A DNA stretch of 64,000 nt, taken from Tolypocladium sp. Sup5 PDA-1 (lineage: Eukaryota > Ascomycota > Sordariomycetes > Hypocreales > Ophiocordycipitaceae). The translations under genes were made by a program, and so were the position numbers. Numbering within the stretch: position 1 is the stretch's first letter; each line of letters opens with the position of its first letter. The notes beneath the pieces were generated by a model. That model was not told the DNA's origin. It worked only from the letters and a program-made list of their open reading frames with translations, and made no database searches. Below are positions 10,921 to 21,865 of the stretch, piece after piece. Where the stretch lies: contig JPHH03000054.1 of the NCBI GenBank assembly GCA_000750105.3, positions 1 through 64,000 on the forward strand, in the 5' to 3' direction.

Positions 10921-11955
10921 ATGAGGCTCTTGAGCAATGCCCAATGCTGCCATGGTTTCTTGCAAGCCGCCCTCGTCGTTGGAACGAGCGCCATGGCAGC
11001 AGGCGGCCGCTATCGATCCAACACGCCGTATATTCGATCCGTGGTCGAGCAGAGGGCCGTGAGCTCGTGCAATGTTAGCATCGCCGGCTTGCCTGACGGC
11101 GCATGGGACTCTCACTTCCACGTCTTGGACCCTGTCCGGTATCCTCCTCTGCCAGACGCCGAATACAAGCCGGGGGTGCACACGGTCTGGGACAACGCTA
11201 TATTCGAGCACAGCATCAACTGTGAACACGTGGTCATGGTGCAGCCATCCATCTACGGCACTGACAATACGCTGTTGATCGAATCTCTGAGAGCGTACGG
11301 GCCAGAACGAGCCCGGGGCGTTGTGGTCTTCGATGTCACAAACACCACCGAGGCACAGCTCGAGGTGTGGGATTCGATTGGCGTCCGTGGCGCTCGCATC
11401 AATCTGCGGAGCCATAATGTCTCTGAACCAATCGAGAAGCTTAAAGGGACGCTGAAGCAACACGCCGACGCCATAAGGCCGTTTGGCTGGGTACTCCAGC
11501 TGTACGCCCGCATGGAAGTCATCGCTGAGTTGGAGGCGTTCATCCCAACTCTCGGCGTCCGCGTTGCCTTTGACCACTTCGGCGACCCGGCCATGCCTAA
11601 GCCATCGGGCAACCCGCAGAACCTCGACCCTTACACAATCAACGGGTTTGGCGCCTTGGTCCGCCTCTTGCAGCAAGGGGAGACTTGGGTCAAGATCTCG
11701 GGCGCGTATCGCTTGTCCAAGCTGCCGGGGCCATACTACCATGATATGGACCCCGTTGCTCGGGAGTTATTCCGCGTTGCGCCGTTGAGACTTGTATACG
11801 GATCGGACTGGCCGCACACGAGGTTCGAGGGGTTAAACATTAAGCCGTGGAATGCGCATTTGCTGGACTTGACGGAGGGGAACGAGGAGCTGCAACGGAA
11901 GTTGTTTAGGGGAAATGCGCGGGAGCTGTGGAGCTCTGGGGGACGTTCTCCATAG
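10921..11955 (+). CDS. amidohydrolase, 2-pyrone-4,6-dicarboxylate hydrolase (LigI) type
   Basis: From ATG 10921 the intronless frame encodes 344 aa. The amidohydrolase-2 metal motif DSHFHVLD (HxH) falls near residue 61. Later conserved blocks are VVMVQPSIYGTDN, RGVVVFDVT, GVRGARINLR, VAFDHFGDP, VKISGAYRLS and GSDWPHTRFEG, where the last Asp is the expected catalytic or metal ligand. This order matches TIM-barrel lactonases such as LigI, which opens 2-pyrone-4,6-dicarboxylate in the 4,5-cleavage pathway of protocatechuate and gallate. Fungal members are usually annotated only as PDC hydrolases, so the exact lactone is uncertain. The first 30 residues are hydrophobic and not needed for the barrel; a second ATG at 10993 would remove most of them. 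The neighbouring dehydrogenase, permease relic and RraA-like remnant support a degradation cluster. Confidence 0.85.
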   Translation: MRLLSNAQCCHGFLQAALVVGTSAMAAGGRYRSNTPYIRSVVEQRAVSSCNVSIAGLPDGAWDSHFHVLDPVRYPPLPDAEYKPGVHTVWDNAIFEHSINCEHVVMVQPSIYGTDNTLLIESLRAYGPERARGVVVFDVTNTTEAQLEVWDSIGVRGARINLRSHNVSEPIEKLKGTLKQHADAIRPFGWVLQLYARMEVIAELEAFIPTLGVRVAFDHFGDPAMPKPSGNPQNLDPYTINGFGALVRLLQQGETWVKISGAYRLSKLPGPYYHDMDPVARELFRVAPLRLVYGSDWPHTRFEGLNIKPWNAHLLDLTEGNEELQRKLFRGNARELWSSGGRSP

Positions 11956-13497
11956 CGCGAGTATTCATTCTTATAAGAAGGAACCATTTACCAGTGCCGA
12001 CCGGCTGTGTTACGTCTGTGAATTGTGCGGGAAACAACCAACACTCCGCCGGGATCATACGCCCTGGCGATTTGCCGCGGCCCAACTGGATGCGCGGGCA
12101 CCTGTGCATTATATGTACATGATCGAACCGATGCCTAACTGTCTTGCGATGCGTGATCAGGTTCCTAGACTCTCATTATGTCCGGCCACGGAAGTGCCAA
12201 TTTACATCGGCCTCGAGGTCCGTGTCGCTCGGCCGTGGCCTGCAAGCTGGGTACCGACGCCGTGGTCCCGAGTCTTCTACGGCCCGTCCCGCCCCGTCCA
12301 AAATTACCCGAACAGGAAAGACGATCTCCGGGACCTTGCTGAAGATTGTCGCGAGTTCAATAGTAGAATCGACCGGGTCCTCCCAAATCGTCCACATTAG
12401 CCTCTTACGTTGGCTTGCAACATAGTAGTCTCGCGAGATTTCATACGGCCGGGTCGCCTGTCAAGTGCCGATGCGACATTGGCCAAGCGAAGAGGCCTTG
12501 CGTCACAAAAGGACACCGAGAGGGGTTGGGTGGCTTGATTGGGCGGCTGCAGGAGCTTCCATCGTCGCCTGGAGGGTTTGGATCGCAGCCGATCAAAGCC
12601 ACAGGCACACTCGCCGGAACCGCCATTGTGTCCCGTCCAGTCAGGGAGTGCCCCGACCACCCGACCACCCGACCATCCGCGGTCTCGACCACGCTTGAGC
12701 AATGGCACCCACCGCATCTGAGCTGAGCACCATCTGTGGGTGGACTCCTTGGTGGATCAAGACATCAAATGTGGGCACGCTCGTCTCAGCTCTCCTCGAG
12801 TTACAGATCATTTCCCATCATAGAACCAAGTAATGGGCGACAGCCCCTTTAGGCCATTCATTCGTTGTCACCTCCTGCTCCTGGCAGAAACAGATGCTGA
12901 AGACCCGGGCATGAGGGGGTAGGACAACCCGCAGGTCATGTAAAATGATGTGTCACCAAGGGCGTAGATCATGCGTGCACGACAGATACGACCGCATTGC
13001 ATCACGCCTGGATCGTGTGTGAATGTGTTACGTAGTTGGAGTCGACCGGAAGAGCCACATGTATGCACCTGCACTCCGTATCGTCAACATCGAGCCCACG
13101 CCTCAGAAACGTGCACGTGAAAATCCTGGAATGAGTGCATTCATATCAGCAGATAGTCGTAAGGGTATGAGGCACTTGGCAGTCCCGGTGGGCCCAGGGG
13201 GTGAACAAATGAGCACATCCGCCTGCCACATGTATTGCTGAGAGTCCTACGCCGATTCGACTCTAGTATGCCGTATGTCACAAAGAGCCTAGTGCTCTGA
13301 GACTGAGCTTGAGCAAGTAGGACTTGCTGAGTTGGGCTGCCAGCGTTAGCTGCGACCGAGTTGGTCCTCCACATGAGGCTCGCGCGATGGGCTTAGGACA
13401 CCCAAGCGACGAGATCATTCATCACGCGATCGGCGGATACGATCAAACTGCGGAGAAAGAGGCAAATGGATCAAAAGCTACGGCGTAACTCGACATC
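11956..13497. other. 1.5-kb intergenic stretch, no gene seen
   Basis: No frame here shows a recognisable domain or plausible splice pattern. A short CCGACCAC-type tandem repeat lies at about 12655-12680. The amidohydrolase (rightward) and the amidinotransferase (leftward) converge on this stretch, so it should hold both transcript ends. Confidence 0.4.
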
Positions 13498-14580
13498 TTA
13501 TGCGGACCTGATCAGGTCAACAGTAGAGCAGTGGAACGACCCTCCTATGCTGTTGACATGAGCAAAGGGAATCATGATTGGCTCCATTCCGAACTCCTCC
13601 TTGACCCAGTTCGCAAACTCCGTATTATTCTCTTCGACAAAGATTCGCTTCTCGTCCAAGCTCAATGCATTAAGCACCAGCCACGGCGAGCACATGAAGC
13701 AAGGCGGGGCCGGGGGCGCTCGCGGCTGCGGGACAAAGGGGTACGGGCGAAGCTCCCAGTCTTGGAAGACGGCGTGCGATCGGAGGCTTTCCTCAGTGAC
13801 GCGTGGTGCGCTGTACAGCAACAGTCCCTTGCGGAGCGGCAGGATGGTCGCGTCGATGTGTCTCGTGGTGAGCCCCTCTGTGGTCTCGAGGATCTCGACG
13901 GTGTACCCTTCGGGCACCATGGCCTGCACATACTCGATGCCCTTTTTGTTGGTAACGTTGCTAACCTGCCCGATGATGGTCTTGCCGAAGCGCATAAAGT
14001 CGGCCGTATCGAAGGCGGCCCGACTGTTGTTGATGGCCCAGCCGTGAGGGCTGTCGCCATTGCTGCTCCCCTTGCCGCCATTGACCGCGCCCGTGACTCC
14101 GTCATAGATTGTATCCTCGCCGATCATGATGGGTGCTCTGCAGATTCTTGCGGTGCCGCTCGTGCTAAGCTGCTCGAGAATTTCCATGTAACCGAGCTCG
14201 ACTTCGTTGCGGCGGCAGCGCCAGGCAAAGGCAGACTCGATGAGCGTATTTCCCACGCTCATAAACGTGTCTCGAGGCATGGCCCCGGTGTAACCACCGG
14301 CCTTGAGCCAGTTGACCTCCTTGGGACGATAGACGCGAACGCCATTGTCTTCCAGAATGGCAGCAAAGTTATCGAGCTCTTGCTGGGCTTTCTCCAAAAT
14401 CTCGGCCGGAAAGGGGTTCATGGGCCTGAACTCGGCCAAGTGTTCCTTTGCCATGGTTGCCGCCATTGCGTGAGGGGGCTCGGATGGAAAGGCAGAGTGC
14501 TCTGCCCGCCCGACGATGACGGCCTTCAAGGGAGACCATTCGTCCTCTGCCGAGATCAGCGGCATGTTGTGAGGCACCAT
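13498..14580 (-). CDS. amidinotransferase-family protein (glycine amidinotransferase-like)
   Basis: The single-exon frame encodes 360 aa and starts MVPHNMPLISAEDEWSPLKA, with the opening EWSPLKxVIVG typical of amidinotransferases. Family members move an amidino group from arginine to an amine through a covalent Cys intermediate; AGAT makes guanidinoacetate and ornithine. The catalytic triad looks intact: Asp in DTADFMRFGK, His in RHIDATILPL and the nucleophilic Cys in GGSFHCSTVD near the C-terminus. The length fits the family core, without the mitochondrial leader of animal AGAT. Fungal homologues are often found in secondary-metabolite clusters or alone. Here the next gene is a sulfotransferase-like protein about 1.2 kb away and divergent, so shared regulation is possible but unproved. 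The acceptor amine cannot be predicted. Confidence 0.85.
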   Translation of the reverse strand: MVPHNMPLISAEDEWSPLKAVIVGRAEHSAFPSEPPHAMAATMAKEHLAEFRPMNPFPAEILEKAQQELDNFAAILEDNGVRVYRPKEVNWLKAGGYTGAMPRDTFMSVGNTLIESAFAWRCRRNEVELGYMEILEQLSTSGTARICRAPIMIGEDTIYDGVTGAVNGGKGSSNGDSPHGWAINNSRAAFDTADFMRFGKTIIGQVSNVTNKKGIEYVQAMVPEGYTVEILETTEGLTTRHIDATILPLRKGLLLYSAPRVTEESLRSHAVFQDWELRPYPFVPQPRAPPAPPCFMCSPWLVLNALSLDEKRIFVEENNTEFANWVKEEFGMEPIMIPFAHVNSIGGSFHCSTVDLIRSA

Positions 14581-15786
14581 CTTGACGTTTTGGGAACTGG
14601 GAAGAGATTGTGTTTGATTGTGATTTCGTTTGTCAGTCGATGGGGAATGATGTCAAGCAAGATGTCGTTGTAGAGCTGTAAGGTAAGCAGTGCCTTTGAC
14701 CTTATGTTTCCAAGCTCTAGCCTTGAAGAGTGAGAGCATATGACCACATTTCTAGATCTCCATGCACACCCCCCTCTCTCCTTGCGCTCATCCGAACCGA
14801 CCAGGTACCCGAGGATCAGAGCCAGCACGCATATGCACACTGCAACGATGCCCAACCGAGAACACAAAGGAATTTTCAGAAGGCGCAGTAGGCGCAGGAG
14901 AATTTATCCCTGCCTATCATTACCCCTGCTCCTCCAAGAACGTGCATGTGTTTCTCGAAGCCTCGTGCGTACAACGACGGAGCAAGGTGAAGACTATCAC
15001 AACTTACAGTCGAATAAGACGGCACAACACCTTGGCGCTACGCTGTTCATCCGGCAAAATTCGTAATACATCATTTAGTGCCATCAGAATAATACTAAAC
15101 CATATTGTAATTGGATAAGCTTGTCCGATGTGCATACAGACCGATGTGGAGAGAACGCGGAGGATGATGTGGCATGCTCGGTCCGTCGGCCCCCTGTTGC
15201 AGAACATCTCGGCTCGTCGGTCTCGTCACCTTTTGTCGACGGCACGCTGATGCAGACAGGCGGGGTTTGCAGGAGTCGCGACGCCGTGGCTCATGCACGT
15301 TCGGCTTACGCGAATGGAGTTGTCTTCCCGAAGATACGTTCCTCCACTTTCATGAGCATCAGACGGCACGGTACAGATTCCTCTTCCTTGTTGAGCTGCT
15401 CAGCTCGCCACAGTTCACCGCACGAAGCAGTACCATGCCGCATGTGGGGAGTGCATCCAGGGAGGACCGCCGTGACAGCTACGGAGTACATTGACGTCCC
15501 TTTCCTGTCTCCAAAACCAATAGGGCCGAGTAAAGTGGACGGGGAATCTGCCGTCGTTGGGTTGCGAGATGTCGTGTAAACGGCAAGGTTGCAATCCAGC
15601 TACAATAAGACACCTTAAATGCAACAAAGCGGTGAGGGATTTATGATTTAAATATGATTGGGCATCTTTCGATCGATTCAGAAGCCGTCACTCAACCAAT
15701 GCTTGCTCGTCTTTGCCTTCAAGAGCAGAACCCGTCCACCAAAAGTGTCCCGTTTGACAACGTCGCCTCTCGGAAATAAAGCCAAC
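14581..15786. promoter_or_regulatory. 1.2-kb divergent intergenic region
   Basis: This separates the leftward amidinotransferase from the rightward sulfotransferase-like gene. A TATA-like tttaaata lies at 15647-15654, about 130 bp before the chosen sulfotransferase ATG. Otherwise I see no gene or structured element. Confidence 0.4.
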
Positions 15787-16845
15787 ATGGAATTCTACGA
15801 AAAAACAGACCCGGTAATTCCTCGACCGAAGCCGATGAAATTGCTCGTTCTTGGATTGCCGCGGACGGCCACCACCTGTACGTCAGCCCCAGGTCCCATT
15901 TGAACAATCGTGCTAACCGGGCGTGCGTCCTGCAGCCATGTGCGCCGCTTTGAAGGTGCTGGGCCTGAAGTCCTATCACTGGGACGAGGTGTTGAGTAAC
16001 AAGAACAATGGCCACCTTCAGCTTTGGTTGAAGGCTATGCATGCCAAGTACGATGGGCAAGGCAAGCCGTTCGCCGGCCAGGACTTCGATCACATGCTCT
16101 GGAACTATGATGTGAGGGGTCCCGTTCACTTGCACCATCTCCAAGTTCATCAATCTCTCCGCCTACCTACTTATTGTACCCCTGCTATATATGAGTTGGA
16201 CCCCTCGCACAGGCATCTCGCTCTTAACATCCGACACTCCCACTATCTCAAGTCAAGTATATCGCTAACAAGTAGTTTCTTGTTCAGTCCGTCTCGGATG
16301 AACCTTGCTGCCTCTTCGTGGAAGAGCTCATCGCCGCATATCCCGATGCCAAGGTTGTTCTCAACACACGCAGTCGTGAATCATGGCTCAGGTCCATGCA
16401 AAACTCCATTCTTGAAGTGCTGTCCTGGAGATCCTTCACCATCCTCTCTTATGTCGATCGTGATTTCACGGCCGGATACTGGCGCCTCCTCAACCGCACA
16501 ACATCTGTCCTGTCACAAGGGATCCCTGCTTACACGAGCGCCGCCTATCCGGCTCTCCTTGAGTCGTTTGATCGGCATTACGATCATGTCCGCAGTGTGG
16601 TCCCCAAGGAGAGATTGCTTGAGTTCCACCCAAGTCAAGGCTGGCGGCCATTGTGCGAGTTTCTACATATTCCTGTGCCAGAGGAAGAGTTTCCGCACCT
16701 GAACGAGCCTAGTACCCTGGTAGAGATTCGCAAGAGGATGTACTGGTCGAGATGGTACCGCGTAGCACAGGGACTGGCCAAGAGAGTAGGGGTAGTGGGC
16801 TTAGTCGTGCTGGCTGCGATGTGGATAGGTGGATACGGCCGGTAG
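15787..16845 (+). CDS. sulfotransferase-like P-loop protein (Sulfotransfer_4 type)
   Basis: Three exons, 15787-15877, 15936-16111 and 16288-16845, join in phase to 274 aa. The first junction restores the P-loop GLPRTATTSMCAALKVLG, the 5'-PSB-type loop of this fungal family annotated as sulfotransferases or P-loop NTPases. Later blocks are AYPDAKVVLNTRSRESWLRS and a WRPLCEFLHIPVPEEEFPH stretch near the C-terminus, both typical. The last 25 residues (VGVVGLVVLAAMWIGG) form a likely membrane anchor. An in-frame ATG at 15658 would add 43 residues, but the TATA-like element at 15647 sits too close to it, so I prefer 15787. Activity and substrate are unknown; most fungal members have no assigned reaction. 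Confidence 0.85.
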
Positions 16846-17255
16846 CCGGTATGAGGGCAAGACGCTTTCTGCAGCCAACCGATACATGTAGGCTGAGGTC
16901 AATACGGATTGAGATCTGATGGAAAGAGCCAATGACATGAGGCATGGAGAAATTCACGAGTTGACTCCGATGATATGCTACAGCTATTTTTGGTTCAATA
17001 TTTAACGGTTAAAGTGATAATACATGAATCTGCTTTTGTCCAACATAAAGCCGCATAGTGCCTTGGTGGCACATGGTAAGCGGTGGTATGATGAATGCAG
17101 GTGCTGCTCAATCTTTCGTATCAGTAGCCCGTATAAGCGCTCGGCTCAATGTACTTCAACTGGTGCCGGCGATGGACGTGTAGAGGTCGCCTTTGCAGCA
17201 GGCGCCTGCTATTGCATGCTGGGTGTCGAAGCTTCGGTATGCGGTTGGCAGGAAG
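16846..17255. terminator. convergent 3' intergenic region
   Basis: The sulfotransferase-like gene and the DHA2 transporter converge here. AT-rich sequence around 16985-17030 (tttggttcaatatttaacgg) could serve transcript ends. No coding signal is seen. Confidence 0.3.
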
Positions 17256-19190
17256 CTATGCCTTTCTTGAGCCCAGCCGTGGCAGTTTGGCTGGGATAAG
17301 AAGGAGCAACGACACAACGGCAATGAAAGTGCAGCAGACAAACATTAATCGCAGCGCCGATTCGTAACTCCGTATCGCCTGTTCCTGGTACGGTGGCTCC
17401 AGCATGGACACGGCCTTGACCGACGCCCTGACCTGCTGAATCACCTCGTCTCTTCGATCGCCATGAATAAAGGCATTCAGATAGTGCACTAGGGCATTCT
17501 GGACGATGAGACTGCTAGTCGCGATACCCAGCACCATGCCCAGACTTCGCCAGAGGAGCAAGGTGCCCGTGACGACGGCTTGCTCGCTTTGTTCTGAAGC
17601 GGCTAGGATAGCGATGAATGTTCCGGGAAACTGGAAACCCTGTCCCATGGCTGAGGGGATAAGAACAAGAAGTGAGAGGATCGGAGGAAGATCGTGCTGT
17701 AAAAGGCAGAGGGGAAGAATGCCAAGGAGGTAGCAGACAGCGCCAGAGATGAGGGGCCACTTCAGCCGGCGCGTCCACGTAATCGCGAAGCCGGTTATCG
17801 CGGACGTAACTGAAGTCACGATAGATGGGAGCATTAGCCGCAACCCGGAGGATGACGCACTCGACAAGAGGACAGCTTGAAAGTACAAGGGCCTGAGACT
17901 AGAGCGTCAGCACTGATCATATTTGACGACTCATCATTAACGCGAATGGAAGAAGGGGGCGGCTACTTACATGTTGAAGAGGATGGAGTGGGTTAGCATC
18001 GCGCCGATAAAGTTGGAGAACAGGAGATTGGCTCGCGGCCGATGCCAGATCAGGCTGAGTGGCATAATCGGATTGGCGACGCGAGACTCGACCCACAAGA
18101 ACATCGGGATGCAGACGGCAAAGACGGCGAGGGAGGAGACGACGATGGGATCGGTCCCTGTGGAGGATATTAGATGTGTAGCCCGCAATGTGTCTGCTGG
18201 GATGGCTTCTTACATGGCAGGACGTTTCCACCCAAGTTCTGTCACCAAGGCCTGTCAGCATTCCACCTTGAACTTCTCAGGGCACTTTTGTCAACTTACC
18301 AGTCCGAGGATCAGCGCAGTGGTCGATGTCGCCAGCAGCACCGAGCCCTTGCCATCGAATTCTTTGATGGCCACGCAGATTCCCTTCCTGCGCCCTTGGA
18401 GGCCGATGTCCCCAGGAATGGCCACGATTGAGATGCCGAGGCAAAGCAACATGACGGGAACCTGGACTCCAAACTCCCATCTCCAACCCAGAGTTTCGGC
18501 CATGACGCCCCCGAGCGCAGCACCAAGAGCGCAACCCACGCCGTAGATTATGTTGCTGTATGGCTGGTAGAGCCCTCGACGCCTGATGCTCTTCTGTTAG
18601 CTGACAATGTCGTAATGTCCGTCCTACATGTGCGGGTTTGGGGTGGTGTCGGATGTGAATCGGTATGCTGCTTACTCGATAGGCACAATGTCGCTCGTGA
18701 TGATGCTACCCAGGGTCATTAACCCTCCGGCTCCCGATCCACACATGGCTCTCGCAAGTATGAGGCTCTCAATGCTCCCAGCCAGAGCGCACCAGGTCGT
18801 CGCGAAAGCGAATATCACTAGGCACCAGACGAATAGGGGCTTGCGGCCAACGGCATCCGATAGTCGACCGAATAGCGGCTGGAACGCCGTCGAGGTTAAC
18901 AGAAACGACGTCGATAGCCACGACGCCGACTGAGCCGCCCCAAAGTACGACGTGATGACGGGGTGCGACGAGGCCATGATGGTTCCGTCGAAACATCCAA
19001 TGAACTGTATAATCAGGACCTGGGAGAAGACGACCCAGAATCGGCCTGGCGACGTTTCATTGAGGAATTGCGGTTTGTCTTTCGGGCTGTCCTGGGATGG
19101 CAGCAGCGGTGTGGTCTCGCTCGGCGTGTTCATGTTGGCATTGTCGCCGTTCGTGCTCGTGGTAGTTCGAGCCATGGTATGCGGCATCAT
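17256..19190 (-). CDS. MFS drug:H+ antiporter, DHA2 (14-TM) family
   Basis: Five exons on the minus strand, 19190-18676, 18582-18300, 18238-18214, 18157-17971 and 17892-17256, join in phase to 548 aa. The cytosolic N-terminus is followed by FWVVFSQVLIIQFIGCFDGT, the DHA2 opening. The MFS motif A is seen as GRLSDAVGRKP, then ARAMCGSGAGGL and the motif C region YGVGCALGAALGGVMAE. The third exon is only 25 nt and supplies NLGGNVLP, a conserved block of these transporters; skipping it would shift the frame. The C-terminal part has the last helices and a short tail. Members export drugs, toxins or basic amino acids at the plasma or vacuolar membrane. The amidinotransferase and sulfotransferase-like genes are nearby, but no biosynthetic core enzyme is present, so the cargo is unknown. 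Confidence 0.9.
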
Positions 19191-20900
19191 CGTGTACTGT
19201 TCCGGTCTCTCAGGGACGCCTCATAGGTAAGATAGGACGCTAGATTCTTGTTGTGGTCTCGTGGGCGACTCGAAGCAGATTTATGTCAAGGACTCAAGCC
19301 CGGCTTGCTCGCCATTGACCAATGGCCGCTCTCTAGTCGCCAACTGGAAACTCCTCTACGGAGAAGAATCCGAGACAGTACCAGCATTGTCTCCGATGTG
19401 GCTGCGTACGGTTCCGGTTCGCGAGCGGAAAACTTTGCCTTGCAGTAGCTATCGAGTCTCATAACTGGCCTCAATGTCTCACCTACTTCCACATCGAGAC
19501 GCGTGGTCGTCGCCCTTCCTGCGTGGCGCAAGTTGTGGACCCCGATTCGCGAACCATGGCGCTGTACTGCCCAAGCCACGTACGTGTATACAATGGGTGT
19601 GGTTCGTGGATTTGGCCTGGAGCAAGCTCGTTTTGAGAGTGTCACGGAGTACTCCGTACAGTCGTTTCTTTTTCCATCTCGGCAACGGCGTGCCTGTAAG
19701 AGATGGCCACAATGAGCCGGTCAGCACTTTTTATTCGTCGTTGACGCCTGACCGTGCGGACAAGGCCGAGGGACGGGTGCAGCCAGCCACAGCCTCCAAT
19801 CGACATTACAGCTGCTGTGGTCCCCTGCTCTAGCTCTTTATTGGAGGCTGGCTGTGTCGCACAACATCCGCTGGAACAAATCACAATGAAATGATCTCAT
19901 TTATCGAAGAGAAAAGCAGGGGTCTGAGGCCCTGAGTCGAGTTTCCAACGAGACAAAGTGCACATCTACATGTAAATCAGGAACGCTCAGCTGCAGTGGC
20001 GCGAGAATCTCTCGACAACCAAGTCAACTCTCCTCTTAAACTAATGCTACTCGCAGACGCTGCGTCATGTAGGATTTAAGAGCACTTTCATCACTCAGGC
20101 TGTCGCAACCGGCTCCGCCGAGCGAGTCCTCTGCACCCCTTCAGCTAGACATGCATGTAGTGACGCAGCTTCGCATGTTCAGCCGCCACGGAGCTTCAAA
20201 CCCATTGGTCGATGGCCTGTCAAAGTCGTCCACTAGTAAAAACACCAAATCTACATAAACGAGATTGATGTATTCGGCCCGGATGAGACAGCTTCAAGAC
20301 GAGGACTTGCTTTTTGTTAAAGGTGGCGAGTGGCGACCCTCCATGCCGCCTCACGGACAACGCAAACTCTGCACGGCAGCCTGAACGGCCCTGTCGGCCG
20401 TAATATGTAGAAAGATGACAGCACCATTGTTCCGATTGGGCTGCTGTGGTAACATGCGGCGACAACGGCTTCGTCCGGAAGTTTCCGGCGAACGAATGAG
20501 CGCAGGTTACGGAACCTTCTGCCAGCTCGTACGAAGAGCCTACTAACAAATAGACCCCGAAGACGCTCTTCATATAATAGTTGTTATTTCAATTTATTAA
20601 CATGATATGGCTTCTTTCTACATGTGGTCTTTGCCTTGGCTACACATGCACCTCGTGCTCTTCGAGGCGGAGAAAAGGCACCATTTGGCTTCGAATGATT
20701 TCTCATGCACATTCACCGTGGCCTTCAGTCTTTCTCCGAGTGGCTCCATGCATAGTCTACATGACTAGAGGCAAAATCCGTTCACCTATATGCAATGACA
20801 GAAACAGGTAGCTGGTCTTTCTATCGAGTTGTTGTAACAGAGAAGAGAGTGCGAACCACTTAAATGTCCGTTATTGTCAGAGCCTCTACAGGCACAAAGC
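19191..20900. other. 1.7-kb intergenic stretch with an inverted repeat
   Basis: I see no gene. An imperfect inverted repeat is present. Its left arm, 19780-19800, ends in gcctccaat. Its right arm, 19840-19856, begins attggaggctggctg. The loop is about 40 nt. The stretch holds upstream sequence of the DHA2 transporter and 3' sequence of the CE1 esterase. Confidence 0.4.
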
Positions 20901-21865
20901 TTATGGCTTATAGTGTGCCGACAAGAACTCAATGACCACCGGCGAGATATCGATGTCGGAGTTCTTCCCCGGCCAGCTGTGGTCGTGACCGTCAATCTTG
21001 ATATGTCGTAGCATACCATCAACACCCGCGCATTTCCAATTGGTATCATGCACGCCGTTCGGAAGATTCTTGGTGCTGGAAGTCGTGCACTGGTTCCTCC
21101 GCGCCCACCGGGAAAGCCAGTCCGGGATCGAAGGAAGCGGGCCTCCGCGGCCTTTCCCGCCGTCGTAGGGAATAATAGGGTCTGCTGTTCCATGTGCCTC
21201 GAACATTGGAAGCGGCGAGCGAGCCCAATGGCAGTTTTCGTCGCCCTTGACGTCGGTGTAGAAGGCTCCAGAGACGGGTGCAAAGGCTGCAAACTGTCCT
21301 CCGTGTTCACGCGAGCACGCCAGAGTACCCGTAAACCCGGCTCCGTTGGAGTGGCCAGTAGCGTACACCCGCGACGCGTCCACGCAGTAGTTGTCCTTGA
21401 TGCGGTTGACCAGGTCAGTGGTGAAGACCTCGTCGCTCACGCCGGGCTCGGCGTATGTCGGACCTTGCCAGTTTCCCTATTATATCGTTAGTATACGAGG
21501 ACTGCAATCCAAAGACAGGTTTCCCATACCTTTATGCCGGCAGGATACACGGTAATCATATTCGGGTTAATGCTCTCATCCGAAAATCGAGTTTCCTTTT
21601 CGAATTTCGCAGGATTATTACCGGAGCCGTGGTACGCGATCATGAGAGGCAGAGCCTTGTTGACCTTGTAGCTTGACGGAAGGTGGATTCTGTAACTGCG
21701 TGTTCCCCCGCTGCTTTCGAAACTGAACTCTCGGGTTTGACCCGCCCAGTCGTGGGTTGTCGTGCATCCTTTCGACGGTGGTTGAACAGCCGCACCTTGG
21801 ACCGCGCTGAAAAGGCCCAGCAGCAGTGTAAGGATATGAATGCGGCTCTGTGCCTGGAGTGCCAT
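20901..21865 (-). CDS. secreted carbohydrate esterase family 1 (feruloyl/acetylxylan esterase-like)
   Basis: Two exons, 21865-21530 and 21476-20901, join in phase 0 across a 53-nt intron to 303 aa. The start MALQAQSRIHILTLLLGLF gives a clear signal peptide with probable cleavage after AVQGA near residue 25. The alpha/beta-hydrolase core follows: LPLMIAYHGSGNNP carries the oxyanion HG, and ATGHSNGAGFTGTLAC carries the nucleophile Ser in GHSNG. A FEAHGTADPIIPYDGG block holds the likely Asp, and DGHDHSWPG holds the catalytic His. This pattern is that of LpqC/CE1 proteins, which release ferulic acid or acetyl groups from plant cell-wall xylan. No carbohydrate-binding module is attached. It points to plant-biomass contact but is not specific to a lifestyle. 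Confidence 0.9.

Noticed and set aside
10660..11742. 360-residue open frame on the minus strand opposite the amidohydrolase
   Set aside because: It has no recognisable domain, and the opposite strand carries a complete conserved amidohydrolase. GC-rich coding DNA often leaves long antisense frames.
15658..15786. upstream in-frame ATG of the sulfotransferase-like gene
   Set aside because: The TATA-like element is only a few bases before it, and the added residues are not family-like.
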